A stretch of 64,000 nt of DNA from Citromicrobium sp. UBA3494 (GCA_002377695.1 DFQH01000010.1:1-64000); one strand, 5' to 3'; positions 55,468 to 63,795 are shown, numbered from the stretch's first letter. The notes: generated from the letters alone by a model not told the origin. A program made the numbers and translations.

Positions 55468-56349
55468 ATGAAAAAGCTTGGACCTGGCCTTTTCTGGGCA
55501 TCGATACTGGTCGCCGTGTTCGTTCTGCTATGGGCGCTGAGCTACGGGATCGCGGGATTCCTCGGCATCGACAGTCTTGGCTGCACGCCCGGCGACCGGG
55601 CATGCTTCGATTTACGCGCGGTCGACCTGCCCATCCTCGCCCTGCGGCTTGAGGCGGTAGGAATTGCCAGCTCGCTCATCGCGACCTTCGCACTGGCAGT
55701 GACCGTGGTCTTCAGCGCCCGCGCGACGAAAGCGGCGACGGAAGCCTCCCGCGCGGCGGCGCATTCGATGGAACATCTCGACTACTATTCATCACTCGAG
55801 TTCAGGCCCTATCTCGTCTCGGGCAACGTGACGCAGGAATGGGACAAGGCCAGCAACGGAGCGATCGCCAGACTGCGCTATGGGGTGGAGATCAAGAACA
55901 CCGGCAAGACACCCGCACGCCGCGTAATCGCACAGGTGGACAGCGACCTATTCGATACCCCCGTCCGGCACGACTGGACGTTCCCCTATTCGCAGAAGAA
56001 CCACGCCACTCTGATGATAGGTCCCGGCCTCTCCATCATCCAGAATGGCCGCTGGTTCTCGCACGACGAGATCCGTGAAGTGATCGACAAGAAGAAGCGG
56101 ATGCATATCTGGGGCTGGGTCGAATACCAGGGCTTTCGCTACGGCGAACGCTATCGGACCGAGTTTCACTATACGGTCCTGCTGAGCGGAGACAGCCACA
56201 CCGAGGGGGCGCTGTACCGGACGGCGCATCTGGGCGAAGGGCACAACGGCATGGACGAGACCTGCAAGCGTTCGACCCTGTCGCTGTTCACTACCGAGGG
56301 GCCGCTCAAATTCCGGAACGACCAGTATTCCACCAAGGACGATGGGTGA
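55468..56349 (+). CDS. Unknown two-helix membrane protein with soluble domain
   Basis: A 293-residue protein. Helix 1 is LFWASILVAVFVLLWALSYGIAGFL; a loop with two cysteines (LGCTPGDRACFDL) leads to helix 2, IASSLIATFALAVTVVFSAR. A short coiled segment (ATKAATEASRAAAHSMEHLD) follows, then a soluble domain with FRPYLVSGN, LRYGVEIKNTGKTPARRV and MHIWGWVEYQGFRYGERYRTEF. The pattern 'xxRPYLxxx ... xxxNxGxTPAxxV' occurs in many small membrane proteins of accessory regions. GAGGAGGA gives a strong ribosome site. Composition is less GC-rich than the surrounding genes. Confidence 0.75.
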   Translation: MKKLGPGLFWASILVAVFVLLWALSYGIAGFLGIDSLGCTPGDRACFDLRAVDLPILALRLEAVGIASSLIATFALAVTVVFSARATKAATEASRAAAHSMEHLDYYSSLEFRPYLVSGNVTQEWDKASNGAIARLRYGVEIKNTGKTPARRVIAQVDSDLFDTPVRHDWTFPYSQKNHATLMIGPGLSIIQNGRWFSHDEIREVIDKKKRMHIWGWVEYQGFRYGERYRTEFHYTVLLSGDSHTEGALYRTAHLGEGHNGMDETCKRSTLSLFTTEGPLKFRNDQYSTKDDG

Positions 56350-56400
56350 TCTAAACCCGAGCGTGACCGGCAGCCAGCGCAGAAGTGTCTGAAAGCGCTG

Positions 56401-56420
56401 GGCCTGACACACCTGACACA
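56401..56420 (+). repeat. Dispersed repeat GGCCTGACACACCTGACACA, copy 2
   Basis: Exact match to 13580-13599. It lies between the unknown membrane protein gene and the frameshifted small gene. Confidence 0.7.
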
Positions 56421-56538
56421 TTGTCTAAGCAAGAAAAGGCTCCGGGCCCGATGGCGAGGACTTCCGGGGCGGATCGACGGTTTGAAAGAGCGCTGTCCGG
56501 GTTAGCGCGGTGGGGGCGTGTAGGACAGAGAGGCAATT

Positions 56539-56818
56539 GTGACGCGTTTGCCTACATCGGTATTTTTCTCCAGGTCTCCGCGAAGACAATCGAAACAAGA
56601 AAGCCAATCGTCGACTACGCTGGCGATATGCGAAGTGGGTTTTTCGCTATCTTGTCTGGTATTCCGTTTTTGCCGCAATCATCGTTGTATTGGCGGGGTT
56701 CAGTATTGGTGGCCTCACTCTGCCTGACATCGTTCTCGGGGCGCTGGTTGGCAGCACTGCGGTGAGCGCCATTGGGTTAGTAGCTGCCGTAGTCTCGGGC
56801 CTGTTCAAAGCGCGTTAG
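56539..56818 (+). pseudogene. Small membrane protein gene with an apparent -1-base frameshift requirement
   Basis: From the GTG at 56539 (AGAGAGG 5 bases upstream) the frame reads MTRLPTSVFF. It leaves the coding frame at a T5 run (56563-56567). Removing one T would continue as SPGLREDNRNKKANRR, then WRYAKWVFRYLVWYSVFAAI and helices with GGLTLPDIVLGALVGST and AIGLVAAVVSGLFKAR-stop, a coherent 92-residue two-helix protein. In the actual second frame there is a stop at 56538-56540 and no usual start codon before the helices. So it is a frameshifted gene, a sequencing error in the run, or a slippage-decoded gene. Function unknown. Confidence 0.6.
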
Positions 56819-56839
56819 CTCTGCTTTCGAAATTCGCCC

Positions 56840-57817
56840 CTAAAACAACCCCGCCGTAAACCCGAGATACGCGCAGTAGGCCGCCACCAGCGCCGCGCCC
56901 TCCCAGCGGGACAGGCGCGCTCCGGTCCAGGCCAGCGCCATCACCGCCAGCGACACGCCGATCAGGATCGGCAGGTCGAAGCGCACCAGCGTTTCCGGCA
57001 CCGGGGTCGGGGCAATCGCTCCGGTCACGCCGCCGATGAAGAACACGTTGTAGATGTTCGAACCGAGCACGTTGCCCAGCGCCACTTCCGACTGCTTGCG
57101 GAGCGCCGCCACGGCAGACGTGACGAGTTCGGGCAGCGAGGTGCCCACGGCCACGATGGTCAGGCCCACGAGCGTTTCCGACATGCCGAATTCGATGGCC
57201 AGGTCTACCGCGGCACCCACCAGAAGCGTTCCGCCCCCGACAATGCAGCCCAGCCCCGCCAGCAGGAAGAAGAGCGAGAGGCCCCACCCGGCCGATGGGC
57301 TCTCCCCCGGCTTCAGCGCGGGGTCGATGCCCTCCAGCGCCTCGGCCTTCTCCAGCGCGGCGCTGTGGCCGACGGCGGCCTTTTCCTGCCGGTATGCCAG
57401 AAAAAGATAGCCGAGCATCGCCGCGATCAGCACCACGCCCGCCGCCCTGCCGAGCCCGGTCGTCATGCCGATGGCGAGCAGCGCAACCGCCGCCAGCACG
57501 CCGATCCCGCCATCGCGCCACAGCGTGCCCCGGGCGACCGCAATCGGCGCCAGAAGCGCCGCAACGCCCAGAATCAGCAAGCTGTTGGCGATGTTCGAGC
57601 CCACGATATTGCCCAGCGCGATCCCCGGCGATCCGGAGAGCGCCGCCTGCAGGCTCGCGGCGAGCTCGGGCATGGAGGTGCCCATGCCCACGATGGTCAG
57701 ACCGATCATCAGCGGCGACACGCCCAGCTTGCCCGCAACGGCGACGGCGCCGCGCACCAGCAGCTCGCCGCCGATGACGAGCAGGACGAGCCCACCCAGA
57801 AGCACGAGTATTGTCAT
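56840..57817 (-). CDS. Calcium/sodium antiporter (CaCA family, YrbG-like)
   Basis: A 325-residue Ca2+/Na+ antiporter with ten helices in two inverted repeats. The alpha repeats are clear: VSPLMIGLTIVGMGTSMPELAASLQAAL with GNIVGSNIANSLLILG, and MSETLVGLTIVAVGTSLPELVTSAVAAL with GNVLGSNIYNVFFIGG. The acidic residues of GTSxPEL are the ion-binding pair. ATG 57817 overlaps the stop of the upstream small gene. Likely role: export of Ca2+ using Na+ or K+. Confidence 0.95.
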   Translation of the reverse strand: MTILVLLGGLVLLVIGGELLVRGAVAVAGKLGVSPLMIGLTIVGMGTSMPELAASLQAALSGSPGIALGNIVGSNIANSLLILGVAALLAPIAVARGTLWRDGGIGVLAAVALLAIGMTTGLGRAAGVVLIAAMLGYLFLAYRQEKAAVGHSAALEKAEALEGIDPALKPGESPSAGWGLSLFFLLAGLGCIVGGGTLLVGAAVDLAIEFGMSETLVGLTIVAVGTSLPELVTSAVAALRKQSEVALGNVLGSNIYNVFFIGGVTGAIAPTPVPETLVRFDLPILIGVSLAVMALAWTGARLSRWEGAALVAAYCAYLGFTAGLF

Positions 57818-58068
57818 GGCCAGAAATCCAGCAGGACGCGCAGCCCCCCCAGCAGGGCGGCGGCGGCGGTTGCCTTGGCTGCCCTCGCATTGAGGATCTG
57901 CGCACGGTTGAGGGCGACCACGAGGCGGTTGATATCCGCGTGGTCGAAGGTTTCGTGCTTGCTCACCCGGCGCACCCGCTTGCCGCTGGCGCGCAGCCAG
58001 AACCACGCGGACAGCACCGCCGCGACGACGATCAGCGCGTCGAGCAGATAGATCGCGAACTGGAGCAT
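57814..58068 (-). CDS. Small two-helix membrane protein upstream of the antiporter
   Basis: An 84-residue protein. Helix 1 is AIYLLDALIVVAAVLSAWFWL; a basic linker (RASGKRVRRVSKHETFDHADINRLV) leads to helix 2, AKATAAAALLGGLRVLLDF. The last 4 bases overlap the antiporter start (ATGA), so the two are coupled. I do not recognise a family; it may be an antiporter accessory subunit. The start at MLQFA is chosen over 14 additional residues upstream. Confidence 0.72.
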   Translation of the reverse strand: MLQFAIYLLDALIVVAAVLSAWFWLRASGKRVRRVSKHETFDHADINRLVVALNRAQILNARAAKATAAAALLGGLRVLLDFWP

Positions 58069-58373
58069 GCTACGCCTCGCCCCCGCGTGGCAGGCGCGGT
58101 GCGGCAACATGCTGCACGCTCGTCGATCGTTCGAGGCAAAGTGACATGAAGAGAGCCAGGGTTACGCAAGAGACTGCGTTCCGACATCACGAGCGCGCCA
58201 TGCGCTCGCCAGAGGGGCCCGGTAACGTGTGTGCGAAATACACCCGGTCCGGGCGGCAGGCAACAGGTTTTGCGCTTCGACAGCGCGCCGGTCCTCGCCC
58301 CCCGCCGCCCGGGAACGTCCCCCGCGCCCCCGCGCTTGATCGCCATACCTTCCAGCAGCGAGGCACTATTACG
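58069..58373. other. 305-base intergenic region
   Basis: GC-rich sequence between divergent genes. The frame of the downstream GST extends back to 58146 without family similarity. No convincing promoter or hairpin was recognised. Confidence 0.5.
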
Positions 58374-59333
58374 ATGGGCTTTCTCAAGAACGGCGAATGG
58401 CACGACGAATGGGCGCATAACGACGAGGACTCGGGCGAGTTCGAGCGGGACGAGAGCGCGTTTCGCAACTGGATCACGCCCGATGGTTCGCCCGGCCCCA
58501 CGGGCGAGGGTGGGTTCAAGGCGGAACCCGGTCGCTATCGCCTCTATATCAGCCTCGCCTGCCCCTGGGCGCACCGCGCCAATGCCGCGCGGCACCTGAA
58601 GGGTCTGACGGACCAGATCGAGCTGGTGGTGGTCCACTGGCTGATGAAGGAAGGCGGCTGGTCCTTCCGCGAGGGGTCTTGCGTCACGCCCGATCCGGTG
58701 ATGGGCGCGGACCATCTCCACCAGGTCTACACCCGCGCCAAGCCCGACTATTCGGGCCACGTCACCGTGCCGGTGCTGTGGGACACGAAGAACCAGACCA
58801 TCGTGAACAACGAGAGCGCGGATATCCTGCGGATGCTCGGCAGCGCGTTCGACCGGTGCGGCGCGAACGACCTGGACCTGTATCCCGAAGGCCACCGCGA
58901 CGAGATCGATGCGCTGAACGACCGGGTCTACGACGCGGTGAACAACGGGGTCTACAAGGCGGGTTTCGCGACCTCGCAGGAGGCGTACGAGAAGGCGGTC
59001 GGCCCGCTGTTCGAAGTGCTCGATGAGCTGGAAGAGCGGCTGGAGGGCCGCGAGTGGCTGGTGGGCGAGCAGTTGACCGAGGCGGATATCCGCCTGTGGA
59101 CCACGCTGATCCGCTTCGACCCGGTCTATCACACCCATTTCAAGTGCAACGTGCGCCGGATCGCCGACTATCCCAATCTCGCCGCCCTCACGCGCCGGAT
59201 CCTCGCGCTCGACGGGATGGAGCAGACCGTCAATTTCGAGCACATTCGGCATCACTATTACGAGAGCCACGAGCGCATCAATCCGTACGGCATCGTGCCC
59301 GCCGGACCCGAACCGCTGGTGCCGGGGGCCTGA
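58374..59333 (+). CDS. Glutathionyl-hydroquinone reductase (Xi-class GST)
   Basis: A 319-residue YqjG/PcpF-type enzyme that reduces glutathionyl-hydroquinones. Motifs: FRNWITPDGSPGPTGEGGF, the catalytic Cys in YISLACPWAHRANAARHLKGL, PVLWDTKNQTIVNNESADILRML and YEKAVGPLFEVLDELEERL, TEADIRLWTTLIRFDPVYHTHFKCN. ATG 58374 starts the family N-terminus (MGFLKNGEW). A possible link to the quinone-related ABM gene at 20 kb is inference. Confidence 0.93.
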   Translation: MGFLKNGEWHDEWAHNDEDSGEFERDESAFRNWITPDGSPGPTGEGGFKAEPGRYRLYISLACPWAHRANAARHLKGLTDQIELVVVHWLMKEGGWSFREGSCVTPDPVMGADHLHQVYTRAKPDYSGHVTVPVLWDTKNQTIVNNESADILRMLGSAFDRCGANDLDLYPEGHRDEIDALNDRVYDAVNNGVYKAGFATSQEAYEKAVGPLFEVLDELEERLEGREWLVGEQLTEADIRLWTTLIRFDPVYHTHFKCNVRRIADYPNLAALTRRILALDGMEQTVNFEHIRHHYYESHERINPYGIVPAGPEPLVPGA

Positions 59334-59388
59334 GCGGGCACGCTCGACGCGCGAGGGCAACGCCGATAGTCAGCCGTCCGGAGAAAGG

Positions 59389-60513
59389 ATGCCCATGACC
59401 CAGCCCCCTGATCGACCGGTGACCCTTTGGGGCCTGCCCCACTCGCTCTATACCGGCCGCGCGCGCGCTTACCTGCGCAAACAGCGCGTCGCCTATGTCG
59501 AGCGCCCGCCGACCGATCCCGGTTTCGCTGAGCGGGTGATGCCCGCGATCGGGCGCGCGATCATTCCGGTGGTGGAGCTGCCCGATGGCACCGTCATCCA
59601 GGACACGGTCGATATCATCGATCATTTCGAGGGCGAGGATACGCCGCCCGTGCCCCACCCCGCCTACCCCGGCGATGCGCGGCTGCTGGCGCTGGCGCAC
59701 CTGTTCGAACTCTATGCGGTTGTCGGGCTGACGCGCCACGCGATGCATTACCGCTGGAGCTATCTGGCCGAGCAGGAGGCGTTCCTGCGCGATGCCTTCG
59801 CCACCGGCGGCGATGCGGAGCGCGCCGAGGCGACGATGGCGCGGATGCACTCCTACCTGCCGATGCTGGGCGTCGATCCCGCGACGATTCCCGCGATCGA
59901 GGAGAGCTACCGCGAACTGCTTGCCAACCTCGAAGCGCATTTCGCGGCCTATCCCTTCCTGCTGGGCGCCACGCCGAGCATCGCCGACTACGCAATGTTC
60001 GGCCCGCTCTTCGCGCATCTCGGGCGCGATCCGGTGCCGCTGGGGATCATGCAGCGCGAGGCACCGCGCGTGTTCCGCTGGGTCGAGCGGATGCATGCCC
60101 CCGACCTCGACTCCGTCGACTTCGCGCAGCCCGCGCCCGCGTTTCCCGAGGACGGCCTGCCCGATACGCTTCCGCCGCTGCTCGCGCAGATCGCGCGCGA
60201 GCTGGTGCCCGACATGACCGACCGGCTCGCCTTCCTGCGCGATTATGTGGCCGAGCATCAGCCGCAACCGGGAGCCCCCGTGACCGACAAGCCGCACCGC
60301 CGCGTGATCGGCCAGGTCGACACCTCGTTCCGCGGGGTCGACTACACGGGCGGCGTGCAGCCCTATACGGTCTTCCTGTGGCAGCGACTGATCGACGCGG
60401 GCCGCCACCCTGCGGCGACAGCGCTGTTCGCCGCGCACGAGCTGACGCCGCTGGTGGAGGTGGAACTGCCGATCCGCGTAGCGCGACGGGACAATATCGA
60501 GGTGTGGGCCTGA
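59389..60513 (+). CDS. Glutathione S-transferase family protein with C-terminal extension
   Basis: A 374-residue GST-superfamily protein. The N-terminal thioredoxin fold reads LWGLPHSLYTGRARAYLRKQRVAYVERPP, with Ser at the usual active-site place, then IIPVVELPDGTVIQDTVDIIDHFE. The helical domain contains PFLLGATPSIADYAMFGPLFAHLG. About 140 further residues (235-374) follow (PHRRVIGQVDTSFRGVDYTGGVQPYTVFLWQRL), more than in typical GSTs. Function unknown. ATG 59389 and 59395 are both possible; AAAGGA suits the second and GGAG the first. Confidence 0.87.
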   Translation: MPMTQPPDRPVTLWGLPHSLYTGRARAYLRKQRVAYVERPPTDPGFAERVMPAIGRAIIPVVELPDGTVIQDTVDIIDHFEGEDTPPVPHPAYPGDARLLALAHLFELYAVVGLTRHAMHYRWSYLAEQEAFLRDAFATGGDAERAEATMARMHSYLPMLGVDPATIPAIEESYRELLANLEAHFAAYPFLLGATPSIADYAMFGPLFAHLGRDPVPLGIMQREAPRVFRWVERMHAPDLDSVDFAQPAPAFPEDGLPDTLPPLLAQIARELVPDMTDRLAFLRDYVAEHQPQPGAPVTDKPHRRVIGQVDTSFRGVDYTGGVQPYTVFLWQRLIDAGRHPAATALFAAHELTPLVEVELPIRVARRDNIEVWA

Positions 60514-60619
60514 GCATGCCGGCCCGGCGGCGGTCGGAAAACCTGACAGGATTTGTAACTGGAGCGCACGCGCACGCCGATTAGGCTGCCCGGTCATTGT
60601 CCACCGGGAGTCTTTTCGC

Positions 60620-61141
60620 ATGAGCATCGCCCCAACCCTCGCGCTCGCCATTTCGCCGCTTGCATTGCTGCAGAGCGTCACCCTCGTCGACGGGCCGGAG
60701 GCCGATGCAGCGGGCCTTGCCGCCGACTATGGCAGCGGCGTGTGCCGGATCAGCGTGTTCGGCAAGGATGCCGACGGCGAGCAGATCCGCGCCGAGTTCT
60801 CTCGCCGTCTGCGCGACGGAAATCTGAGCGTTTCGCTCTACGGCCCGTTCATCCGGCACTTCCGCGATGCCGATCCGAACGCGAATTTCCCCGTGACGGT
60901 CGCGTTCGACACGGGCAGCAGCGCTCCTTCGCGCTCGGGCGGGTACGATGTCGGCGGGTTTCGCGAATCCGCGTGGGGAGGCTGGGGCCCCGGTGCAGCG
61001 TCCGACGCGACCTACGCGGCGCTGAAGGGTGCCAGCTCCTTCACGGTCCAGATGGATGGCAACAGCTATGGCCCGTTCACCTGGACGGGCACGGGTGCGG
61101 TGTGGCGCGCGCTGGATGCCTGCGAAACCGAGAACAGCTGA
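60620..61141 (+). CDS. Small exported or envelope protein, unknown
   Basis: A 173-residue protein. The N-terminus MSIAPTLALAISPLALLQS is hydrophobic and may be a weak signal peptide. The body has SGVCRISVFGKDADGEQIRAEF, NFPVTVAFDTGSSAPSRSGG and FRESAWGGWGPG, then SFTVQMDGNSYGPFTWTGTGAVWRALDAC. No family is recognised. The stop overlaps the next start by one base (TGATG), so the two genes are coupled. Confidence 0.72.
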   Translation: MSIAPTLALAISPLALLQSVTLVDGPEADAAGLAADYGSGVCRISVFGKDADGEQIRAEFSRRLRDGNLSVSLYGPFIRHFRDADPNANFPVTVAFDTGSSAPSRSGGYDVGGFRESAWGGWGPGAASDATYAALKGASSFTVQMDGNSYGPFTWTGTGAVWRALDACETENS

Positions 61142-62088
61142 TGCGCACGCGGCTGACCGCGATGAAGGTGGCGGCGTTGCTGATCCCTGTGCTGGCGACA
61201 TTGCTTGCCGTCATGATCGCCACGGCGGCGGTGCCGGCCGCCGCGCAGGACGCACCGACCGGCGCGAAGGCGGAGTGGCTGGCCAGCCGCGACGCATGCA
61301 GCGCAAGCAACCGCGCGGCGTGCGACCGGGCCGTGGAGCTTGCCGCGCAGCTGTTCGAGCGGACCGACCGCGATCTCGCAACCACATGGATGAAAGCATG
61401 TTCGGCGGGCGACATGGACCGTTGCGAGATCGGCTATCGCCGGTTCAAGAACACCAGCTTCGAAGGTGACGACCGCCCGATCTCGCACATGTTCGCGCGC
61501 ATTTCCTGCTTTGGCGGGATGTACGATCTGTGCCGCCCGTGGGACGATTTCGAAACCACCGACCGCGCCAGGCGCGCGATCGTGATGGCCGATGTGTGCA
61601 TGCTGGGTGCCTCGCCCAACACCTGTTACGAGGCGCTGGCCTATTTTAAGAACGAGGAGGGTTTCTACAACGCGATCACCTACGACCTCTCGCAGACGCT
61701 GTGCGAACGCTATGAATCCGGCAGCGCGTGCCGCGTCTGGGCGCAGGCGCTGGAGGCGAACTGGGGCTACCGCCGCGCCTGGAAGTACCACAAGATCGCC
61801 TGCCGGAAGGGTTTGCAGGAAAGCTGCCCCGATGCCGCGCGCCTGAAGAAACGCGTCGATTATCTCAACCGCCAGCAGCAGGCGGCGGACGAGGCGCGGA
61901 TGCGCGCGCAGATCGCCACCCAACAGACCAACACCTGGCGATCGCAGGCCAATAATGCAGGCTACACCTCGCCCGGACGCGTGCGCCAGCCGATTACGCC
62001 TTTCGGCAGCTCTTCACGCGATATCGCGAACTGGAACCGATATGAAAAGAACCTGTGCCTCGGCAATCCGGTCAACAAATACTGCTAG
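61141..62088 (+). CDS. Exported cysteine-rich Sel1-like (Hcp-type) protein
   Basis: A 315-residue secreted protein. The signal peptide ends near VPAAAQDA. Seven Cys pairs follow, each spaced by 7 or 8 residues: CSASNRAAC, CSAGDMDRC, CFGGMYDLC, CMLGASPNTC, CERYESGSAC, CRKGLQESC and CLGNPVNKYC. In Helicobacter Hcp proteins, disulfide-linked Cys-x7-Cys pairs sit in each Sel1-like repeat; this layout is very similar, though the repeat boundaries are less regular. Gln/Ala-rich segment near residues 250-270. Role unknown; adaptor or penicillin-binding activity is known for some Hcp proteins. Confidence 0.75.
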   Translation: MRTRLTAMKVAALLIPVLATLLAVMIATAAVPAAAQDAPTGAKAEWLASRDACSASNRAACDRAVELAAQLFERTDRDLATTWMKACSAGDMDRCEIGYRRFKNTSFEGDDRPISHMFARISCFGGMYDLCRPWDDFETTDRARRAIVMADVCMLGASPNTCYEALAYFKNEEGFYNAITYDLSQTLCERYESGSACRVWAQALEANWGYRRAWKYHKIACRKGLQESCPDAARLKKRVDYLNRQQQAADEARMRAQIATQQTNTWRSQANNAGYTSPGRVRQPITPFGSSSRDIANWNRYEKNLCLGNPVNKYC

Positions 62089-62116
62089 ACCGTCCCGCCA
62101 GAGGCGGCGCGGTTCG

Positions 62117-62593
62117 ATGAAAGCGGTGCTGGTCGCGGCGGCGGCTCTGGGCGCATCCGCTACTGGGCCCACGAGCGCGTCCGCGCGCGACCTGCTGCCA
62201 TCCAATCCCTATGACGCCCGGATCATCGCCGCCAACCGGTGCAATACCGCCGCAAGGCAGGGCGGCTTCGCGCCCATGGTGCTCGACAAGTGCCGCGCCA
62301 TATACGACGAGACCGTGCGGTTCGAACGCTCCGTGCCGAAGATGACGGCGGCGCAGCGCAACACCCTGATCGTTGCGAAGGGCCTGTCGATGATGACGCT
62401 CGCCGGTGGCTATCTCAACCTGGATGGGGTGATGAGCGCGCGCGTTTGCCAGATCATCAGGGTGATCGATCGGTCGTTGGCGGGTTACGACCCGAGCGCG
62501 CCCAACGGTCTGGAAAAGCTCCACCAGATGCTGGTCAACACGCGCGACAACGCCGTTCCCAAATGCCGGTCGGGCGGTCACTGGCCCGACTGA
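62117..62593 (+). CDS. Small exported protein, unknown
   Basis: A 158-residue protein; the signal peptide MKAVLVAAAALGASATGPTSASA is clear from ATG 62117. The mature part is helical with four cysteines: NRCNTAARQGGFAPMVLDKCRAIYDETVRFE, then LIVAKGLSMMTLAGGYLNLDGV, VCQIIRVIDRSL and AVPKCRSGG. It follows the Hcp-like gene by 28 bases; an in-frame earlier ATG (62042) would overlap that gene. Probably part of the same exported-protein cluster. Confidence 0.68.
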   Translation: MKAVLVAAAALGASATGPTSASARDLLPSNPYDARIIAANRCNTAARQGGFAPMVLDKCRAIYDETVRFERSVPKMTAAQRNTLIVAKGLSMMTLAGGYLNLDGVMSARVCQIIRVIDRSLAGYDPSAPNGLEKLHQMLVNTRDNAVPKCRSGGHWPD

Positions 62594-62644
62594 ACGCCAG
62601 TAGGAGCGGCTGCCGTCCAGCGCCGGTACGGCTCGCCTTCGCGC

Positions 62645-63187
62645 CTATTCCGCCGCCTCACGCGGTTCGTCCAGCGCCAGACCCCCCGCTGTAGGGGCGC
62701 CTTCGCGCCGATCCCGCCCGGCTTCGGGCAGGTCCTTGCGTGCGATCATGTTGAGATCGGCGGGGCCCAGGATGCGCCCGTCATGCGCCAGCATCGCCAC
62801 CGGGCCGATGGGCATCCGGTCCCGTTCGTCCACGATCACCGGGTCCATCCCGACATTCTCCACCCCGTATTTGAGCCCCCAGTGTCGCAGGGAGACCATG
62901 GCGGGCAGCAGATCGAAGCCCTTTTCGGTCAGGCAATATTCCACCCGCCTGCGGTCAGCCTCGTCCTGCACCCGGTCGAGAATGCCGTGCTCGACCAGTC
63001 GGCTGAGCCGGTTGGACAGAATGTTGCGCGCGATACCCAGCTCGCTGAGGAATTCCTCGAAGTGATGCACGCCGTTGAAGCTGGCGCGCAGGATCATGAA
63101 GCTCCACCGCTCGCCCATCACTTCCAGCGCTGCGGGCAGGCCGCAGGCGCTCAGTTCCTTCAGGGGTTCACGAACGTCTGTTCCCAT
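62645..63187 (-). CDS. HxlR-family transcriptional regulator
   Basis: A 180-residue winged-helix regulator. The HxlR core is LSACGLPAALEVMGERWSFMILRASFNGVHHFEEFLSELGIARNILSNRLSRLVEHGILDRV, with the conserved Cys near the N-terminus (SACGLP) that is redox-sensitive in several homologs. The wing is RRRVEYCLTEKGFDLLPAM. A C-terminal extension (about residues 115-180) is Pro/acidic-rich. GGAG lies 8 bases before ATG 63187. Divergent from the CC_3452-family gene, with an inverted-repeat operator between. Confidence 0.9.
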   Translation of the reverse strand: MGTDVREPLKELSACGLPAALEVMGERWSFMILRASFNGVHHFEEFLSELGIARNILSNRLSRLVEHGILDRVQDEADRRRVEYCLTEKGFDLLPAMVSLRHWGLKYGVENVGMDPVIVDERDRMPIGPVAMLAHDGRILGPADLNMIARKDLPEAGRDRREGAPTAGGLALDEPREAAE

Positions 63188-63240
63188 CTCGGTTCTCCGG
63201 ATCCCGCCAAGCCTACTCCAGATGATGGCGGTCACAAAAT

Positions 63241-63262
63241 TGAAACTGCATTTTCAGTTGCA
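63241..63262. promoter_or_regulatory. Divergent promoter/operator between hxlR and the CC_3452-family gene
   Basis: AACTG-CATTTT-CAGTT (63244-63259) is a perfect inverted repeat. On the plus strand TTGAAA is 17 bases from ACTTAA; on the minus strand TTGCAA is 17 bases from ATTTTG. The operator thus covers the spacer of both possible promoters, as in autoregulated HxlR pairs. Confidence 0.5.
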
Positions 63263-63364
63263 ACTTAAAACGTAGCTGTGTAGGTGGCGATTCGCAACCT
63301 AACCTTCGCCGAACCGGACGCCCCCGGTTTCGCGCCAGGAAACACCGACGCAAAGGAGCCCGAG

Positions 63365-63718
63365 ATGACCCTTCCCCAGACCCCGCTTCGCCAGGCCGCA
63401 ATCGCCGGCATCGCCATGCTCACCACCGCCGTCACCTTCGGCGCCGCATTGTCGCCCGCGCCCGCGATGGCGCGGTCCGGCGTCTATTACCGCGCCACGC
63501 TGGAACAGCCGGTGGAGCGCCGCCAGGAAATCATCCGCGGCGGCACCTTCATCTGCTCGGGCACGATCTGCGTGGGCACCCAGGCCCGTTCGCGCCCTGC
63601 CAATGTGTGCAAGTCCGTCTCGGAAGAGTTCGGCCCTGTCGCCTCCTTCTCGGTCGCGGGCACGGAGCTCGACGCGGAGGCTCTGGCCGAATGCCGGGCA
63701 GAACAGACCGAAGGCTGA
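63365..63718 (+). CDS. CC_3452-family small exported protein
   Basis: A 117-residue secreted protein of the CC_3452 type, common in Caulobacterales and Sphingomonadales. Signal: IAMLTTAVTFGAALSPAPAMA. The mature part matches the pattern ARSGVYYRATLEQPV, GTFICSGTICVGTQARSRPANVCKSVSEEFGPVASFSVAG and ELDAEALAECR, with four cysteines. Function unknown. AAGGAG lies 7 bases before ATG 63365. Followed by an intrinsic terminator. Confidence 0.85.
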   Translation: MTLPQTPLRQAAIAGIAMLTTAVTFGAALSPAPAMARSGVYYRATLEQPVERRQEIIRGGTFICSGTICVGTQARSRPANVCKSVSEEFGPVASFSVAGTELDAEALAECRAEQTEG

Positions 63719-63795
63719 TCGCGGCCTCTCCGGGCCCGGTCGCCCCCTCCCGACCGGGCCAATCCGGGCGAGCCCTTTCACGGGCAGGCCCAAGC

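Noticed and set aside
58146..58373. N-terminal extension of the Xi-class GST
   Set aside because: The extra 76 residues are Arg/Pro-rich without similarity; the family N-terminus begins at ATG 58374.
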